A model generated the notes under the pieces. It worked only from the letters and a program-made list of their open reading frames with translations. It ran no database searches and was not told the origin of the DNA. 64,000 bases of DNA from Carnegiea gigantea. Its lineage: Eukaryota > Streptophyta > Magnoliopsida > Caryophyllales > Cactaceae. The position numbers were made by a program, and so were the translations under genes. The stretch spans positions 154,001-218,000 of the forward strand of contig JAKOGI010000178.1 in assembly GCA_029747015.1 (NCBI GenBank), read 5' to 3'. The number at the start of each line of letters is the position of its first letter. The stretch's first letter is position 1. Shown piece by piece: positions 46,102-58,330 of this stretch.

Positions 46102-46990
46102 TCATTTTCTTGCTTGGAGATTGTTGCCGCCTTGCCTATTTGCTGACGGAGTGCTTTGATTAGTTTGCATGTTTTCCTGTACTTTCTTCGGACATTGGTT
46201 TTGGTAGTGTCCAATTTCTCCACACCCAAAGCACGCCCCAGTTAATCTTGCACAGGGCCCATTGTGGAGCTTGCCGCACGTCTCACATCGAGGCCTTGGC
46301 TCATATGGAGTGCGGTCCTTCTGAGATTGATGATTGGAGTTAGGCTTCCTCCCATTCCCACGTACTCCTCCTTGTGAGCTCTCGACCTCCCGCTTCCTTT
46401 TCTGCTGCATAGCCAACTCAGATGCCTCAGACTCATCTATAACACGCTCCACTTTGATGGCTTTTTGGTACATCGTTTGGAGGTTTGGAAAGGTTAGTGC
46501 AGCCATGTTTGTCTTTAACTTGGATTTGAGGCCTCTCTCAAATCGTTCCATTTTCATTTCCTCATTCGCCACTTGATGAGGAGCAAACCTACTCAATTCA
46601 TTAAACTTAGACATATACTCAATAACTGGCATTTTTCCTTACTTTAGGTCCAAAAATTCCTGCTCCTTAGCCCATTTTACCTCCTTAGGATAGTATTTTT
46701 CATCTAATAACCCCTTGAACTCTACCCAAGTTAGTGGTTGTTCACCTTCTTTCGGCTTAACGGTATCCCACCAAAAGCTAGCATCTTTCTCAAACAAGTG
46801 AGCTGCGAACTTCACCTTATAATTAGCAGGACACTCCATAACCTCAAACAATCCCTCAATCTTCCTCTTTCAGTGCTCATACTGAATTGGATCTGGTGCT
46901 CCGTCAAACGTAGGTGGCTTAAACTTCAAAAATTTAAGGAGCACCTCCATCCCATCATTTGGAGGCAGAGGTGGAGGAGGACTTTGCCTC
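46102..46990 (-). pseudogene. Gag of the gag-only gypsy element
   Basis: Coding signal begins near 46990 (LKFLKFKPPTFDGAPDP) and carries the retrotransposon gag core (FAAHLFEKDASFWWDTV, TWVEFKGLLDEKYYP, YMSKFNELSRFAP). It ends with a CX2CX4HX4C knuckle (CFGCGEIGHYQNQC) and a second partial CxxC (CETCGKLHNGPC). Two in-frame stops interrupt it: TGA at 46870-46872 after the QYEH motif, and TAA near 46639. Otherwise the frame is maintained throughout. Only gag is present; the segment from the knuckle to the polypurine tract is 150 bp. Confidence 0.88.
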
Positions 46991-47265
46991 TTTTCCGATA
47001 TATCATATACTATCTTAACTCCTGCACTCGTAATAAGACTCCAGGTCACTTATGTGCACCATATACATATACTACTTATAGAGGAATTTCCATCAACCTC
47101 CTCCTAGTAAGCTTACAACAATTAAACACTTAACACTTAACACTTAATATACAACATACATCGCATAGCACATAACACGTAGCACATAACATATAATTAC
47201 TAACACATAAAAACATATCGGCGAGTCAAATCTCATTTTCTCTTATCATTTTTTAAAACCCTATA

Positions 47266-47277
47266 GCTCCGATACCA
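47266..47277 (-). other. Primer binding site of the gag-only gypsy element
   Basis: The - strand reads TGGTATCGGAGC five bases after the 5' LTR end, one base from the initiator tRNA-Met complement. Confidence 0.85.
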
Positions 47278-47282
47278 TCAAA

Positions 47283-50200
47283 TGTAACACCCTCGACCTC
47301 AGGCGGGTCGTGTTACACGCCACAGTCTTTCCCCAGCCTTCCCCAGGGGAAAGACTGTTAAGGCAACTTGCTTAAACCTATTTGAAACATAACATAAGAG
47401 AGAGACTCAAAGTTTAAAACTTAAGCCACTATAACCTAATTGGGCCTTGAGTTTAACCCTAGGGCTAGAAATGCTAGAATTTTCTTAATTTCTGGGGCAA
47501 AACGGCCAGAGTTTCCCCTAAAAACTGACCATTTCCCAGGCTTAAAGCCTTACATAATAACCCTGCAATACATAATGGTACTATATAACACCAACATCTC
47601 AACGGCTACACGCCGGAGTCCACAACTCTACGGGCCACACGCCCGGAGTATACAGAGCTTTCTATTTTTCATAAACTTTACAAGAAGTTAAATAATTACA
47701 TAACCTTACAACATATTCAATATTACATAATTACGTCACAATCAAACCAAGCAAGTCCATCCTTGTTGTACTCCACGCATCAGTCACATACCTGTAGATC
47801 TGGGGAAAATGGGGGAAAGTAATGGGGATGAGCAACCGCCGCTCAGTGAGTAAACCCTCTCTCCCAAAACATACTTAAAATACATATTAACTTACGCAAG
47901 CCTTTCGTAATTCATTTTAGTTGAAGAGCTTTCACATAATACATCATATTCGAACCATAAACCGAGTGAAGGAATAATCATACCAAAAGGCTTAACTTTT
48001 AGAAGAAACCATAATGCGTTGACTTAACATAATAAAGTTACGCAAACCCGGAAACATAGCATAAAAGGGTTTTACGCATAAGTTTCACTTACCGGAAATC
48101 ATACATAGTAACATAATCACGTAGATGAGGAGACTAGACTCTTAGAGGTACTTTGTTACTGCCATCCCGAGTCGGCCAAACTCGAGCGGCAACATACGCC
48201 TATCCGGACAGACATCATACTATGCTGAGACGTAATTTCATACTTAGACTTCAGGCGGGAATCAAACCACCATCCCTGAATCTATCATAACGTAACATAT
48301 GTGATACCAGGCGGGAACTAAGCCACCATCCCTGGGTCTCAGACTTAAGCTTAAAGTTTCTAGAGTAGCTCCTCTACGTACACATAGACATAAGCATAAC
48401 CATACGTTCACATACATACTCATATTGGTTCATATATAGGTCTTAGGAACTTATGAAATTCATATACATACATACTTAGTAGATAAACATGCTTATACAT
48501 ATTCATATATAGGTTTTATGAACTTAAAACATAAAAACATAATATACATACATACTTCGTAGACAAACATACTTATACGTATTCATATATAAGTTTTATG
48601 AACTTAAAACATGAAAACATAATACACATACATACTTCGTAGACAAACATACTTATACGTATTCATATATAAGTTTTATGAACTTAAAACATGAAAACAT
48701 AATTTCCTTACGACTTTAGCTTTAGGCAAATAACAAGAAAGGCCTCTTAGAAACATGGTGAGTGTACTAACTCACGATTTAAAACTTGGTAGTTACTAGC
48801 GTGCACTTGAAAGTTGGGATTCGTAAATAATCACCTTCAGTTGCCCTTTTAACGCTCATTGTAATCCTTCAAACACAAGCGATGAACATGATACAAGCCA
48901 AGTTTACTAATCTCATAAATCGATTTCGCGAATGGTTTAAAAGATTTTCATAATCGAATTAAATTTGCTAACGTATAAACTAACTTGTAAAATACGTTTA
49001 CGAATTCGTAAAACGACTTCGTTTCTAATTTAGAAGCTTCGTATAAACATAATACGTTAATTAACTCGTAAAACGATCTCCTTTTAGACTTAAAAGCTTC
49101 TTTTAAGGGCAATAAGTTGGTTAATACTTAAAACGACTTTACTTTAAACTTCAAGGTTTCTTATAAAGGTAACACGTTTACCACATCGTAAAACGACTTA
49201 TTTTCTAACTCGAATGCTTCGTATGAACGTAATAAGTTTACTAAACCATAAAACGATTTCGTTTTCAACTTAAAAGCTTCTTAATAACGTAATACGCATG
49301 TTAGTTTGTAAAACGACTTCGTCCTGAACTTATAAGCTTCTTATAAATAAAATAAGATCTGTTAACACGTAAATCGGTTTCGTAAGTAACTTAAAAACTT
49401 CTTACAAACATAGAAGGGTTTATCAAATCGTAAAACGACTTAATTCCAACTTAAATGCTTCGTATAAATATAATAGGGTTGCTAAATCGCAAAACGATCT
49501 CGTTTTCAACTCAAAAACTTCTTAATAACGCAAAACGATTGCTAACTCATAAAACAACTTTGCTTTTTAGCTAAAAGCCTCCTTGAAATGTAATATGTAT
49601 GCTAAATCGTAAATCGCAACTTGTTTGAAACATAACGTGCTTAGTTAATGCTTAATTCAAACTAAGTTCGAAGCTTAAGGCTTCTCATAAACGTTATAAG
49701 TCTATTAACACATAAATCGACTTCCTTTGCAACTTCAAAACTTCTTAAAACGTAATAAGCTTGTCAAGTCTTAAAACGATTTCGTTCCTAACTTCAAAGC
49801 TTCATATAAACGTATTACGGCTACTAACTTGCAAAATGACCTCGTTTTTAACTTAAGAACTTCCTATAGACGTAAAACGTTTGCTAGTTTGCAAAACGAC
49901 TCCATTACTGACTTAAAAGCTTCGTATAAGCATAATACGTTTATTAACTTGTAGAACAACTTCACTTTAAACTTAAAAGTTTCTTATAAACGTAACACGT
50001 TTACTAAATCGTAAAGTGACTTTGTCTTTAACTAAAAGGCTCTTTATAAACGTAACAAGGTTGCCTAATCATAAAACGACTTAAATTCTAACTTGAAAGC
50101 CTCGTATAAACGTAAGAGGGTTGCTAAATCATAACAAACAACTTCGTTTCTAATTTAAACGCTATGATTAGCAATAAATGTAAGTTGGATTCATCGAAAA

Positions 50201-51174
50201 CTCCATTTTGAAACATCTAGCAACCTTTCAAGAATATATTGGTTCTGCCCTAACATAGCAATGTTTAATTCATTTGCATGTCCACACATATAATCAAATT
50301 AATACAATAACAATCCAATCTACCAATTCAGTAAACTGATTCATATAACTATCATTCGAAATCTTTAAAATAGGAGGGATTAAAGGTTCACCCACCTCAA
50401 ATTCAAGCTATACGCGTGCAAATTGGCTAGATTGAACTAAATCTGAACACCCAAAGCTCAGAGCTGATTCTGCCTCTCGCGCAAGGATCGACCACCACCA
50501 CACCCAAAACCCTAACTCACAATTTCTGAAGTATTTAGGCACAATTAGCACGAACTGAAGGGAATTGAAGCAAGGATTCGATTTATAGAGGCAAGAGTGT
50601 TCGAATCTCACTGTGCATGCGCCGAATTCGCCGGGCGTTCGGCCGGTTCTGTGCTGAAATGGGTTCGGCCACGCGCTGGGGGAGACACCGGCACTTGGTG
50701 GGCGTCGCCTGAGGCACAGCGTGGCAGTGAGGAACAGAGAAGAGAAGGCAGGTGTGGGGCTTGAGGTCTGCGAATGGTGGAGGAAGCAGAAGAACAGGCA
50801 GAGAGAAGGGGGTTTGTCGGGTCACGCGGGAAGGAGGAAGAAGAAGCAGGCACGGGGGAGGGGGGGTTCACGCGTGTGATAACTTTTAATCCCTTCTCTC
50901 TCTCTCTTTTTTTTTTTTTTTGGATTCAATTCTACCACAAAACTCCAACCTATTGTATTAATAATCGAATACCTGGACCTCTAGCCTTAAACCGAATTCC
51001 TAAATATAATCGTTGGTCAGCTTACTGGTCCTTTGATTATATTAAGGATCGATCTAGTAAATTACAGGACCTGGGTAATAAAACAGCTATAGGTCAGCAA
51101 TTATTAAATGAAATTCTCTAACCCAACAGGCATAATATTCACTAAGCAAGTACGATGAAACTCCGGGTCTCACA
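47283..51174 (-). repeat. 5' LTR of the gag-only gypsy element
   Basis: Pairs with 42061-45944. It differs by a duplicated CTTTCCCCAG near 47326-47340 and a 20-bp stretch (near 47375) missing in the other copy, besides scattered transitions. Confidence 0.92.
48910..50150. repeat. 60-bp minisatellite in the LTR (copy 2)
   Basis: Same array as 43700-44930. Unit number and order are retained, showing that it was part of the LTR before insertion. Confidence 0.9.
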
Positions 51175-51179
51175 CTGTG

Positions 51180-52164
51180 AAAACTTAACAAATACTTCTC
51201 CTCCTTTTTGTATTTCATCAAAAAGGTAGTGTAAGAAGGAGAAAGGAAAATCGAAGCATGTTAAACATTATGGAAAATACATATAACTCCACGTTAATGA
51301 ATCAATGACATATAAAGATGCTCCCCCTCAATCTATGATAGTCATAAAAAAGATATAAGGGATTAAACAGTAATATTTTGATCAAATAATATATCCTAAC
51401 ATGCATGCATAAACTTGATATTCTCAAAAGCATTAAAGGGAATCAACATATAACAACATTTATACAACAACTCCCCCCTTCAAGAATAAATCAAGATTAT
51501 CGAAAAATCATCAAGTAATATAATCTTCCTCATAGAAAGAAGCAAAATCATTTATGTAAATGTTAGAGAGCATAATATTATGGACAAATATATTGAGATC
51601 ATAGACAACATATCATTTATGTATCAAGATAATCACATGACATAATAGCTTAAAGATGTGATGTAATAGTAAGCATGCTCACCTTCCAAAGATAATTAAG
51701 CAAATTAAAATTAAATTCAAAATTTTGACAATCAAAATTTCACAAATAGGAAGTGAATCATGTAAAGATAACATCATCTTCTATTTGGTAAGAATTCAAA
51801 TTTTGATTTACATTCATGTTGTTGAGATAGAAATTCAAGCCCTTGATTCAGTCACACCAAAATTTTGAGTTTCTGACTACAGTTTAAGCCCTTGAACTAT
51901 ATTTCAGGGCCTTGAAATCTGGCACTGAACTGATTACCTATTATTTCAACCTCCTTGGACCATAAAGCAATTTCCATGAGCACTTCAACGTTTCTCGGGC
52001 ATCCCATTTTGCAATTTCATCCTTCATTCTCGTGTGGATGCAAAATGTCCTGTGAAATAAACTTATACCTTTCTTAAACCACATTTAGAAAATTTAGCTC
52101 CATAATCAAAATTATTCGCCACAATGGATGATCTGCTACTTTTGGCATTCAAATTTGTGTGTTA
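51180..52164. other. Non-coding interior of the gag-only copia element
   Basis: About 1 kb, AT-rich, without protease, integrase or RT motifs. It joins to 41988-42060 across the nested gypsy element. Two short relics resembling the element polypurine tract (CTCCCCCC near 51470; TGCTCCCCC near 51320) are visible. Confidence 0.55.
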
Positions 52165-53197
52165 CTAGGACTATTTCTTTTAATAGGACAATGAGTTGAA
52201 ATATGTCCTATTTTGCGACAATAATTACAAGTAATAGAAGTCTTACTTTTGTAGTAAGTTGATTTAACAAAGAAGTTTTTATAACACTTCTTTTTATTAA
52301 ACGGATTAAAACTGATTCCTTCTTTGTTAAATGACGCTTTTTGCGTGCTAAGAATTTTATTTAAATTCTCTTCTCCTTCTAAAAATTTTAAGACAATTTA
52401 TTCAAGGTTGGCACACTTTACTTGGAGCTCGTCTTTCTCTTTCTCAAGAAGAACAACTTCTTTTGAAGACCTTTTAAATCATTAGACACTAAATCATTTG
52501 ATTTTTGAAACTTAATATTTTATTGAGATAATTCAAAATTATTTTTCTTCAAATCTTTAATTTTAGAAATGTTTTCTTCTTGACGTCTAATATAATAAAG
52601 TAACACTTTTATTAACTTACGTTTAGAATAATTAGGAAGATAGTTATATACCTCATCCGGAATGTCATATTCCATTTCCTCATCTTCATCTTCATCATCA
52701 CTTGTGCATGCATCATTATCATCATTGACATTTACACCCCAATCTCTAACTTCTTCATTTACCATTAAACAAAAATGAGTAATCTGTTTTTCGTCATTCA
52801 AGTTGCGAAGCATATTGTCCCTTCCTGACAAATCGGGATTTTCTTGGCTTGTTTCTTTATATAGCAATGTGAGTTTTTCCCAAAGATCCATAGCTGTCTC
52901 ATAATAGGAAACGTGGTTAAATATTTCATCATTTACAGCACATTGCAAAATATATAACACTCCTGAATTTTTCTTAAGAATCTCGTAGTCATCTTGAGTG
53001 TATTCATTCTTTGGCTTGATAACAGCACTTTCACCATCTCTTGTCCAATTTGGTATGAAAGGACCATTTGAAATGATGTCCCAAAAATCAAAATCGATGG
53101 ATCTAATAAATGATTTCATCCTACACTTCCAAAGAGAAAAATTAGTTCCGTCAAATATTCGAGGACAATTGATAGAAACATTTAATAAATTAGCCAT
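52165..53197 (-). pseudogene. Copia gag of the gag-only element
   Basis: Open from ATG 53197 (MANLLNVSINCPRIFDGTNF) to 52520, 225 codons, with the copia gag core (FSLWKCRMKSFI, VSYYETAMDLWEKLTLLYK) and an acidic stretch (SDDEDEDEEMEYD). Downstream the signal continues in other frames to a CCHC knuckle CNYCRKIGHISTHC near 52175-52230. The gag core is shorter than usual, as if internally deleted after the TAMDLWEKL block. No pol follows. Confidence 0.75.
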
Positions 53198-53253
53198 GGA
53201 TCTAGCGACAAACAGTCAAGTCTTAAAATAATAGGTCATACTCTGATACCAAT

Positions 53254-54305
53254 TGTTGGCCCGGTTTGGCTACTTAAATCATCTTAGAGAGGCGTAAATA
53301 GGGTGATGATCAGATTCACAAGACAATTGAAATAGAAATGCAAAAAATGTAAATGTGAACAAAACATACAATTTATAGAGGTTTGGCCATACCTAGTCCT
53401 CTACCCACAGGCGCCCCTCGCCAATGGGATTTTGATCCTTTTTCTTTTATTAGGTCAGTTGATTACATATAATTTACTAATCATACAACTTACGAGTTGA
53501 CCCTACAACTATAGATGCCCCAATGTACGCGTTGCTCCTCAACTGTACTTGGGTAGCCGGCCCTCCAACTAATCAACCAAAGCCAATACAAAGAAAGATA
53601 ACAAAATAAACTATTCTAACAAGAAGTAAATAAGTACAATAGATATGCGAATATAAGCTCAATGTATCTCTCAACGTCTTCTTAATTTGCAAGTGTAGCT
53701 CTCTTTCTTCTCATTCATTCCTTATGCTCTCTTGTGTCATCTTTAGCTGTAAGTGTCTCCCTATTTATAGGCAATGATGTTGTAGAGGTTGAAAAATTAT
53801 TTGGAAGGTGACTGTTGCATCAAACAAGGAAGGTTGATCTTTCATATCATTGCAAGGCCTTAAAGTCGGTCTTTCAAGCCCTTGAAATCTGCAGTTTTTC
53901 TTAACATTCATCTCTTGATTTTCAATGGCTACTTACCTTATTTTGAGATGAAGATCGTTGCTAAAAGAATTATCTAGAGGCTTATTAGTAGCACAATCTT
54001 TCACAATATAAGATCAAAAGATGTTATCATAATTTTGGCAAATCTTGACATTTGATAAATATAGAATCGTAATCCCATAATCAAATTTGAATCACCAAAT
54101 ATAATATCATAAAGATCACATATTCAAATTTGAAGTCTAAATCATCTCAAGACATTATGGCATCTTATATCAAATCAATTAAGTAATATGTACTAGCATG
54201 CCATACATAATATAAATATTAAGATAATTCTAATATAACATGAAGAATATATCAATTAATTAATCTCTTTTTGTCTTTCATCTGTGAGCTTCAATAAGGC
54301 TAACA
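53254..54305 (-). repeat. 5' LTR of gag-only copia element
   Basis: Pairs with 41010-41987. An extra segment of about 75-100 bp near 53400-53520 (CCTCTACCCACAGGCGCCCC) is absent from the other LTR. Confidence 0.88.
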
Positions 54306-54663
54306 GTAGTTAAACATAAAACTACTTTAAGAGACCTCTGGGAATCATCTGAGTGGCAGAACTCTAGATGGGGAAAAGCAAAAAATGCAAATGCCAAAGA
54401 AGTGTGTAAACTTGTTCTATTATCCACGCCTGAAGCTTTGGAATTTTAGAGAAATGCAGACGGTGGTCTTAAAGTGCATGAACCTTTAGTAAGGGTCTTG
54501 AGACTCGTTGATAGAGATGATAAGCCTATGATGGCCTATATCTATGAGGCCATGGTTCGGGCTAAGCATGCTATCAAGGATACTTACAGATATTGTCAAA
54601 GGTATTGGGACATCATTGACAAGAGATGGAGCTTTCAGTTACACTTCGGCCTACATGCTGCTG

Positions 54664-54784
54664 GTAAAACGAAATTGTCATTATTTTTTAATTATTCATT
54701 TGTTGTTTATTAGTGATTAACTAATTATTACATTACACATGGATTATTTATAACCTTCATTAATGTGTATTTCTTTTTTTTAAG
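54664..54784 (+). other. Retained intron of the hAT transposase
   Basis: GTAAAACG at 54664 and TTTTTTTAAG ending at 54784. Splicing joins GCT G/GA TAT TAT and restores AGYYFNPEYMY, a conserved hAT block, so this is a real phase-1 intron. Confidence 0.8.
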
Positions 54785-56763
54785 GATATTATTTCAATCC
54801 TGAATACATGTATAAAGAACATCAACAAGGCCCCAATGATGCGGAGATCAGGGCCAGAGTACAAAGAGCAATATAAGGTTGGAGCCAAATATTGAAACAC
54901 AAATAACAGCAATGAATCAGGTAAGGCTGCAGTAAGTACGTGTTGACAACTCTAATGTGGTGTGTGGGAGATGTTATATCAATAATGTGAATATGGATAT
55001 GTAGCTTTTCTTGTATAGTCAAGGCCAAGATACTTTTGGAACACCTTTAGCTCAAAGGCAGTCAAGAACACAATGCCAGGTGGTTACATACTTAAACATA
55101 ATTGTTGTTATATTGCACATGAGGGACTTGAAATATTTAACTTATTTTTGTAATTTGCAATGTAGTTGTATGATGGATAACTCATGACGATTGTGCACCT
55201 GAACTCCAATGCATTATTCGAATCTTAAGTCAAATAACTTCTGTATCTCGTTGTGAGAGAAATTAGAGTATGTTCAGTCAAGTGCATACCAAGACACGAA
55301 ATACATTGACTTACAAAAAGCGCAATCTAATTGTCTACATTCGTTATAACCAGAAGTTGAATCTGAGAAATATAGGAAGAAGGAGTCAAGAGCAACTCAC
55401 TGATTCTTTCATTCCTATTGATATGGATAACATCTTCGACGATAGTGATCCAATAAATCTTTGGTTGTCAGAAAAGGAGCGACCGGGTTTTGAAGGTGAT
55501 GATTTGCACTGGTTGGATGTGGATGGCCAAGAAGAGTATGATATTATGAACATTGACAATGATAAAGATCGGCAATTAGGCGCCTCTCCTTCATTTCATT
55601 ATAGTGTAGATCAACAATCTGAAGGTACGCATGACAGTGGGTCTGCAGGCGATTGAAGTCCTCTAAGTACTACTGGTGGAAGTGGAGGTGGAGGGAATGG
55701 AGGCGATCGAGGTACTAATGATATTGTTACTTCTCAATCCTCTAGGCCGTCTCTAAGAGACATTAACCCTACTATGTCTGATCATAATAGCAGAAGAGGT
55801 GAAGAGTACGAAGAAGAGACAATTGCACATACTTATCATCGCCTCAGAAAGGCTAAAGATAAAGCAACCAAAGCTCCGCCTTATTATGACAACCAGGTCG
55901 CACATAGTTATGTAGATAAGCAACAAATGCCTTCCACTTTTACAGCACCTGGTTATTGTAATTGGTCATGTGGTTCTAACGGTTATGATGGTGGTCCATA
56001 TAATTATGGATATAATTAAACAAATGCAGATTGGGGTACATCGTCTGACCAATCTTACCCCTCTTATCCTGGTAGTGAATCACATTTTACTCAATCCAAT
56101 CCAAGTACCCAAAATCATGCCAATTTTCAGGTTTTCAACCACGGGACTATTAATTACGGTGACCATCATTATTACCGTCCCACAATTCATGGCGGAGATT
56201 CGAGTTCAACTAGCCAATTTTGGATGGACGCAACGTCATCATGCTTTTTCCAAGAACAAGGGATAGATAGATGTTATACGGCAGATCAAAATGAGAAAAC
56301 CAACTATCAAGAGCCTGCTTGCCGTTCGTTCTGATGATGATTATTTGTATTTCAGTTGTGGAGTTTTATGATTTGATTGTATGAAATAAAGCATGATTGC
56401 TACTATGTTGTATCTTTTGTCCACTCCTTTGTTTGCTTTAAATAAACTATTTCAAGGTTGTACCGTTTGTACTATTCTAAACCTTACAATTTGTGTCAGA
56501 GGTTCTATATATTATTTTGTTTGACTATTGTTAAAATTGGCCCATTGTAATTTGGTAAAATAAGAACTATGCTGCAAAATAACATTACTTAGCGAATTGT
56601 GGTACTAAAATACAAATATAGAGGACAAAGTTAACTATGTGAACCTTCTCATACCGCGACAGACGCGATCCGTTCCGCAACCAGTGTATCCAAATGCTCC
56701 GTGTCAGTGCGACTGTAACCACAAACGTACCAGCATCCGTGTTTTAAATCCCTGACCGTGACA

Positions 56764-57059
56764 GCAAGGATCAGGCAGCATGCCAAAACATCTTTTTTGG
56801 TCAAAATTTGGCGTTCGTCCATTCATTAAAACATGCTTCACAAATCACAGATAGTATGACAATACATCTTTTTCTCAGAAAAAAGGTTGTGTTTTCTGCA
56901 TTCTATGTGCATTGATCATTCATTGGATGTATTTTATAGATGTAAGATGACAGAAATTTTCAGTCCAAAGAAAAGGTTTACAGTGTTGAATTACAATTTG
57001 TATAAGCTAAGATATTATATCTCTCAGGAGTTCATCCAATGCCAAGAATTTATACTAAC
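56764..57059. other. Spacer after the hAT element
   Basis: No coding sequence or repeat recognised. Confidence 0.4.
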
Positions 57060-58330
57060 ACTAAACTAATGTTGTTGAGCCATCCACTTTGGGAATGTAG
57101 ATAGCACCTGAATCAATTGGAAAACTCAACAAAGGTAGGAACTGAGTGGGGGATACACCTTCAAATGTCTTCATACATCCCTTTGGATCCAAATTTTTCC
57201 ACCAATATACTTCTCTAGATCACATGTTCGGAACCATTGCTCAGCTGGTGCCGAAGATCTTCAAATACCTAAAACGGTCCTAATCTGATATGGTGGATGT
57301 CTTAACTTTGGATCTGGGTAAGAGTGCTTCAGATTCATTTCGGCATTGCATATGAGCTTGTATGTCTCAGCAAGCAACTTATCCAGATTGACAGAAGCTT
57401 CTGATCGTAGCTTTGGAACCCGCAGTTGCTCGAACTCTTGGGGGAGAAGTTTCTGTGAACAGAATGAGACCGAAGAATATCTTCAGATTTTCAGATACTG
57501 AAGCCAGAGATGTCTCCTTCACTTCTGCTAATGATCGCCCAGGGGTACTTGCACCAGCTGCCTCATATTCTTGAATGGCTTCGGGCCTCTTGTTCAACAA
57601 ATTACATCTTCTGGGAATGATCTCAACTTCTTTGTCACAAGAATCAGCATGTGGTTATGTATCATTTTACCAACACGCTTTGCATATTCAGCTGAAGGGT
57701 CATGCCCAATCCATGCTTGTTGGATGGCACATAAGCAGTTGACAGGTAAGATCTTAGAAGGTGTTTCACTACTCTGCGCAAAGTAAGCAAAAGCAAATGA
57801 ATCATTAAAGCCTTGTGATAATTCTCAAAGTCAATAGTTGTTATAACCCCCATGGAGTTAAACACGGAAGTCAGGACACCTAATCACCAGAAATGGTGTG
57901 GTCCCATTCATACATTCACAAGATGGTTTTCACAGCTTCACTAGCTCCATAGGTTTATGGGAATTATGACAAGTGGGAAATTTTACAATTGGCCAATTAC
58001 TAACTGAAACAATAAGAGCCCCACCCAAAAAACTAGTTCAGCGTAGCGTACCTCATCACCGGAAATGTTTGTGGATGACCACAATCTCAACCATGTGAAC
58101 TATGGAGCAAGGCAACAAAAATTAACGGCTGTTCTGATTTCATCTTCCGTGAAATATTTACATTGCCTGTGAAATACTGCTTCAGCCCAAAGGGCTGATG
58201 TTACATCTCCAACAAAAATTTCAGGGATCTCTAAACGCTCTAGAGTCAATAGCTGGAGCTCCACTGAGAGTTTCTAAGCTTTTTTAAAAATTTCAGACCT
58301 CCTAGAAGTTTGAGCGTTCTTGTACAGACT
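57060..58330 (-). pseudogene. Decayed gene fragment, unrecognised
   Basis: Several - strand stretches have protein-like composition but lie in different frames. In reading order: about 58290-58130 (LTLERLEIPEIFVGDVTSAL, FHRQCKYFTEDEIRTAV), about 57790-57640 (KILPVNCLCAIQQAWIGHDP, EYAKRVGKMIHNHM), 57610-57480 (NLLNKRPEAIQEYEAAGA, SLAEVKETSLASVSENLK), about 57460-57290 (LLPQEFEQLRVPKLRSEAS, NLDKLLAETYKLICNAEMNL, RHPPYQIRTVLGI) and about 57190-57070 (GVSPTQFLPLLSFPIDSG). No continuous splicing pattern is clear, and stops and frameshifts occur, so a captured or relic fragment of a host gene is most likely. I do not recognise the family. Confidence 0.4.

Larger units (their letters stand above)
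42061..51174 (-). mobile_element. Gag-only Ty3/gypsy element with 3.9-kb LTRs (TR-GAG-like)
   Basis: LTRs 42061-45944 (3,884 bp) and 47283-51174 (3,892 bp) on the - strand have TGTGAGACCC/GGGTGTTACA ends and are flanked by CTGTG at 42056-42060 and 51175-51179. The internal region is just 1,338 bp: primer site (47266-47277), a gag with CCHC knuckle, then directly the 3' untranslated part (FRGRNF-like GAGGACGAAAC) and polypurine tract. No protease, RT, RNase H or integrase. By eye the LTRs are about 97-98% identical, so it is relatively recent. This fits the class of terminal-repeat elements with a GAG domain, which must use enzymes from an autonomous chromovirus. Confidence 0.9.
41010..54305 (-). 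mobile_element. Gag-only Ty1/copia element, split by a gypsy element
   Basis: LTRs at 41010-41987 (978 bp) and 53254-54305 (1,052 bp) with TGTTGGCCC/GGCTAACA ends (TG mutated to TA at the left copy), flanked by GTAGT at 41005-41009 and 54306-54310. Primer site TGGTATCAGAGT (53240-53251, - strand) and a polypurine tract (41988-42001) fit copia. Excluding the nested gypsy element, the internal region is only about 2.1 kb: gag at the 5' end, then non-coding, with no protease, integrase or RT. The LTR copies differ at many sites, and the right copy has an extra stretch near 53400-53520, so it is clearly older than the nested element. Confidence 0.88.
39680..56330 (+). pseudogene. hAT transposase (BED finger, DUF659-type, dimerisation region)
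   Basis: The first part (39680-41009) shows a BED-type finger remnant (GNKKQVQCKFGGKIIKGKITHLKQHLA; the second Cys is missing), then TGDVAPY in another frame. DUF659-like blocks follow (SWVIDNNQPFTVVDSIYTNPLLNTI, DASHITHKDADYY), then ITRFATNFVSLES. The copia element splits it there. The frame resumes at 54311 with KTTLRDLWESSEWQNSRW, an intron, YYFNPEYMY, and the dimerisation region near 55160-55350 (APELQ-like, RILSQITSVSRCERN, RNTLTYKKRNLIVYIRYN). A Gly/Ser/Asn-rich tail runs on to about 56330 with in-frame stops (for example TGA near 55654 and TAA near 56017). Frameshifts and stops make it a pseudogene. Confidence 0.85.
37699..56754 (+). mobile_element. hAT DNA transposon carrying two nested LTR elements
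   Basis: The transposase is on the + strand and has lost its function. Candidate terminal inverted repeats: TAGAGATTTAAAACTCAAATG at 37699-37719 and, reversed, CAGGGATTTAAAACACGGATG at 56734-56754, 16 of 21 matching and similar to Ac-type ends. Without the 13.3-kb copia insertion the element is about 5.75 kb. The flanking 8-mers (CTTATGAC and ACCGTGAC) share only TGAC plus scattered bases, so the duplication is not proven. The transposase identity is firm; the outer borders are moderate. Confidence 0.65.
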
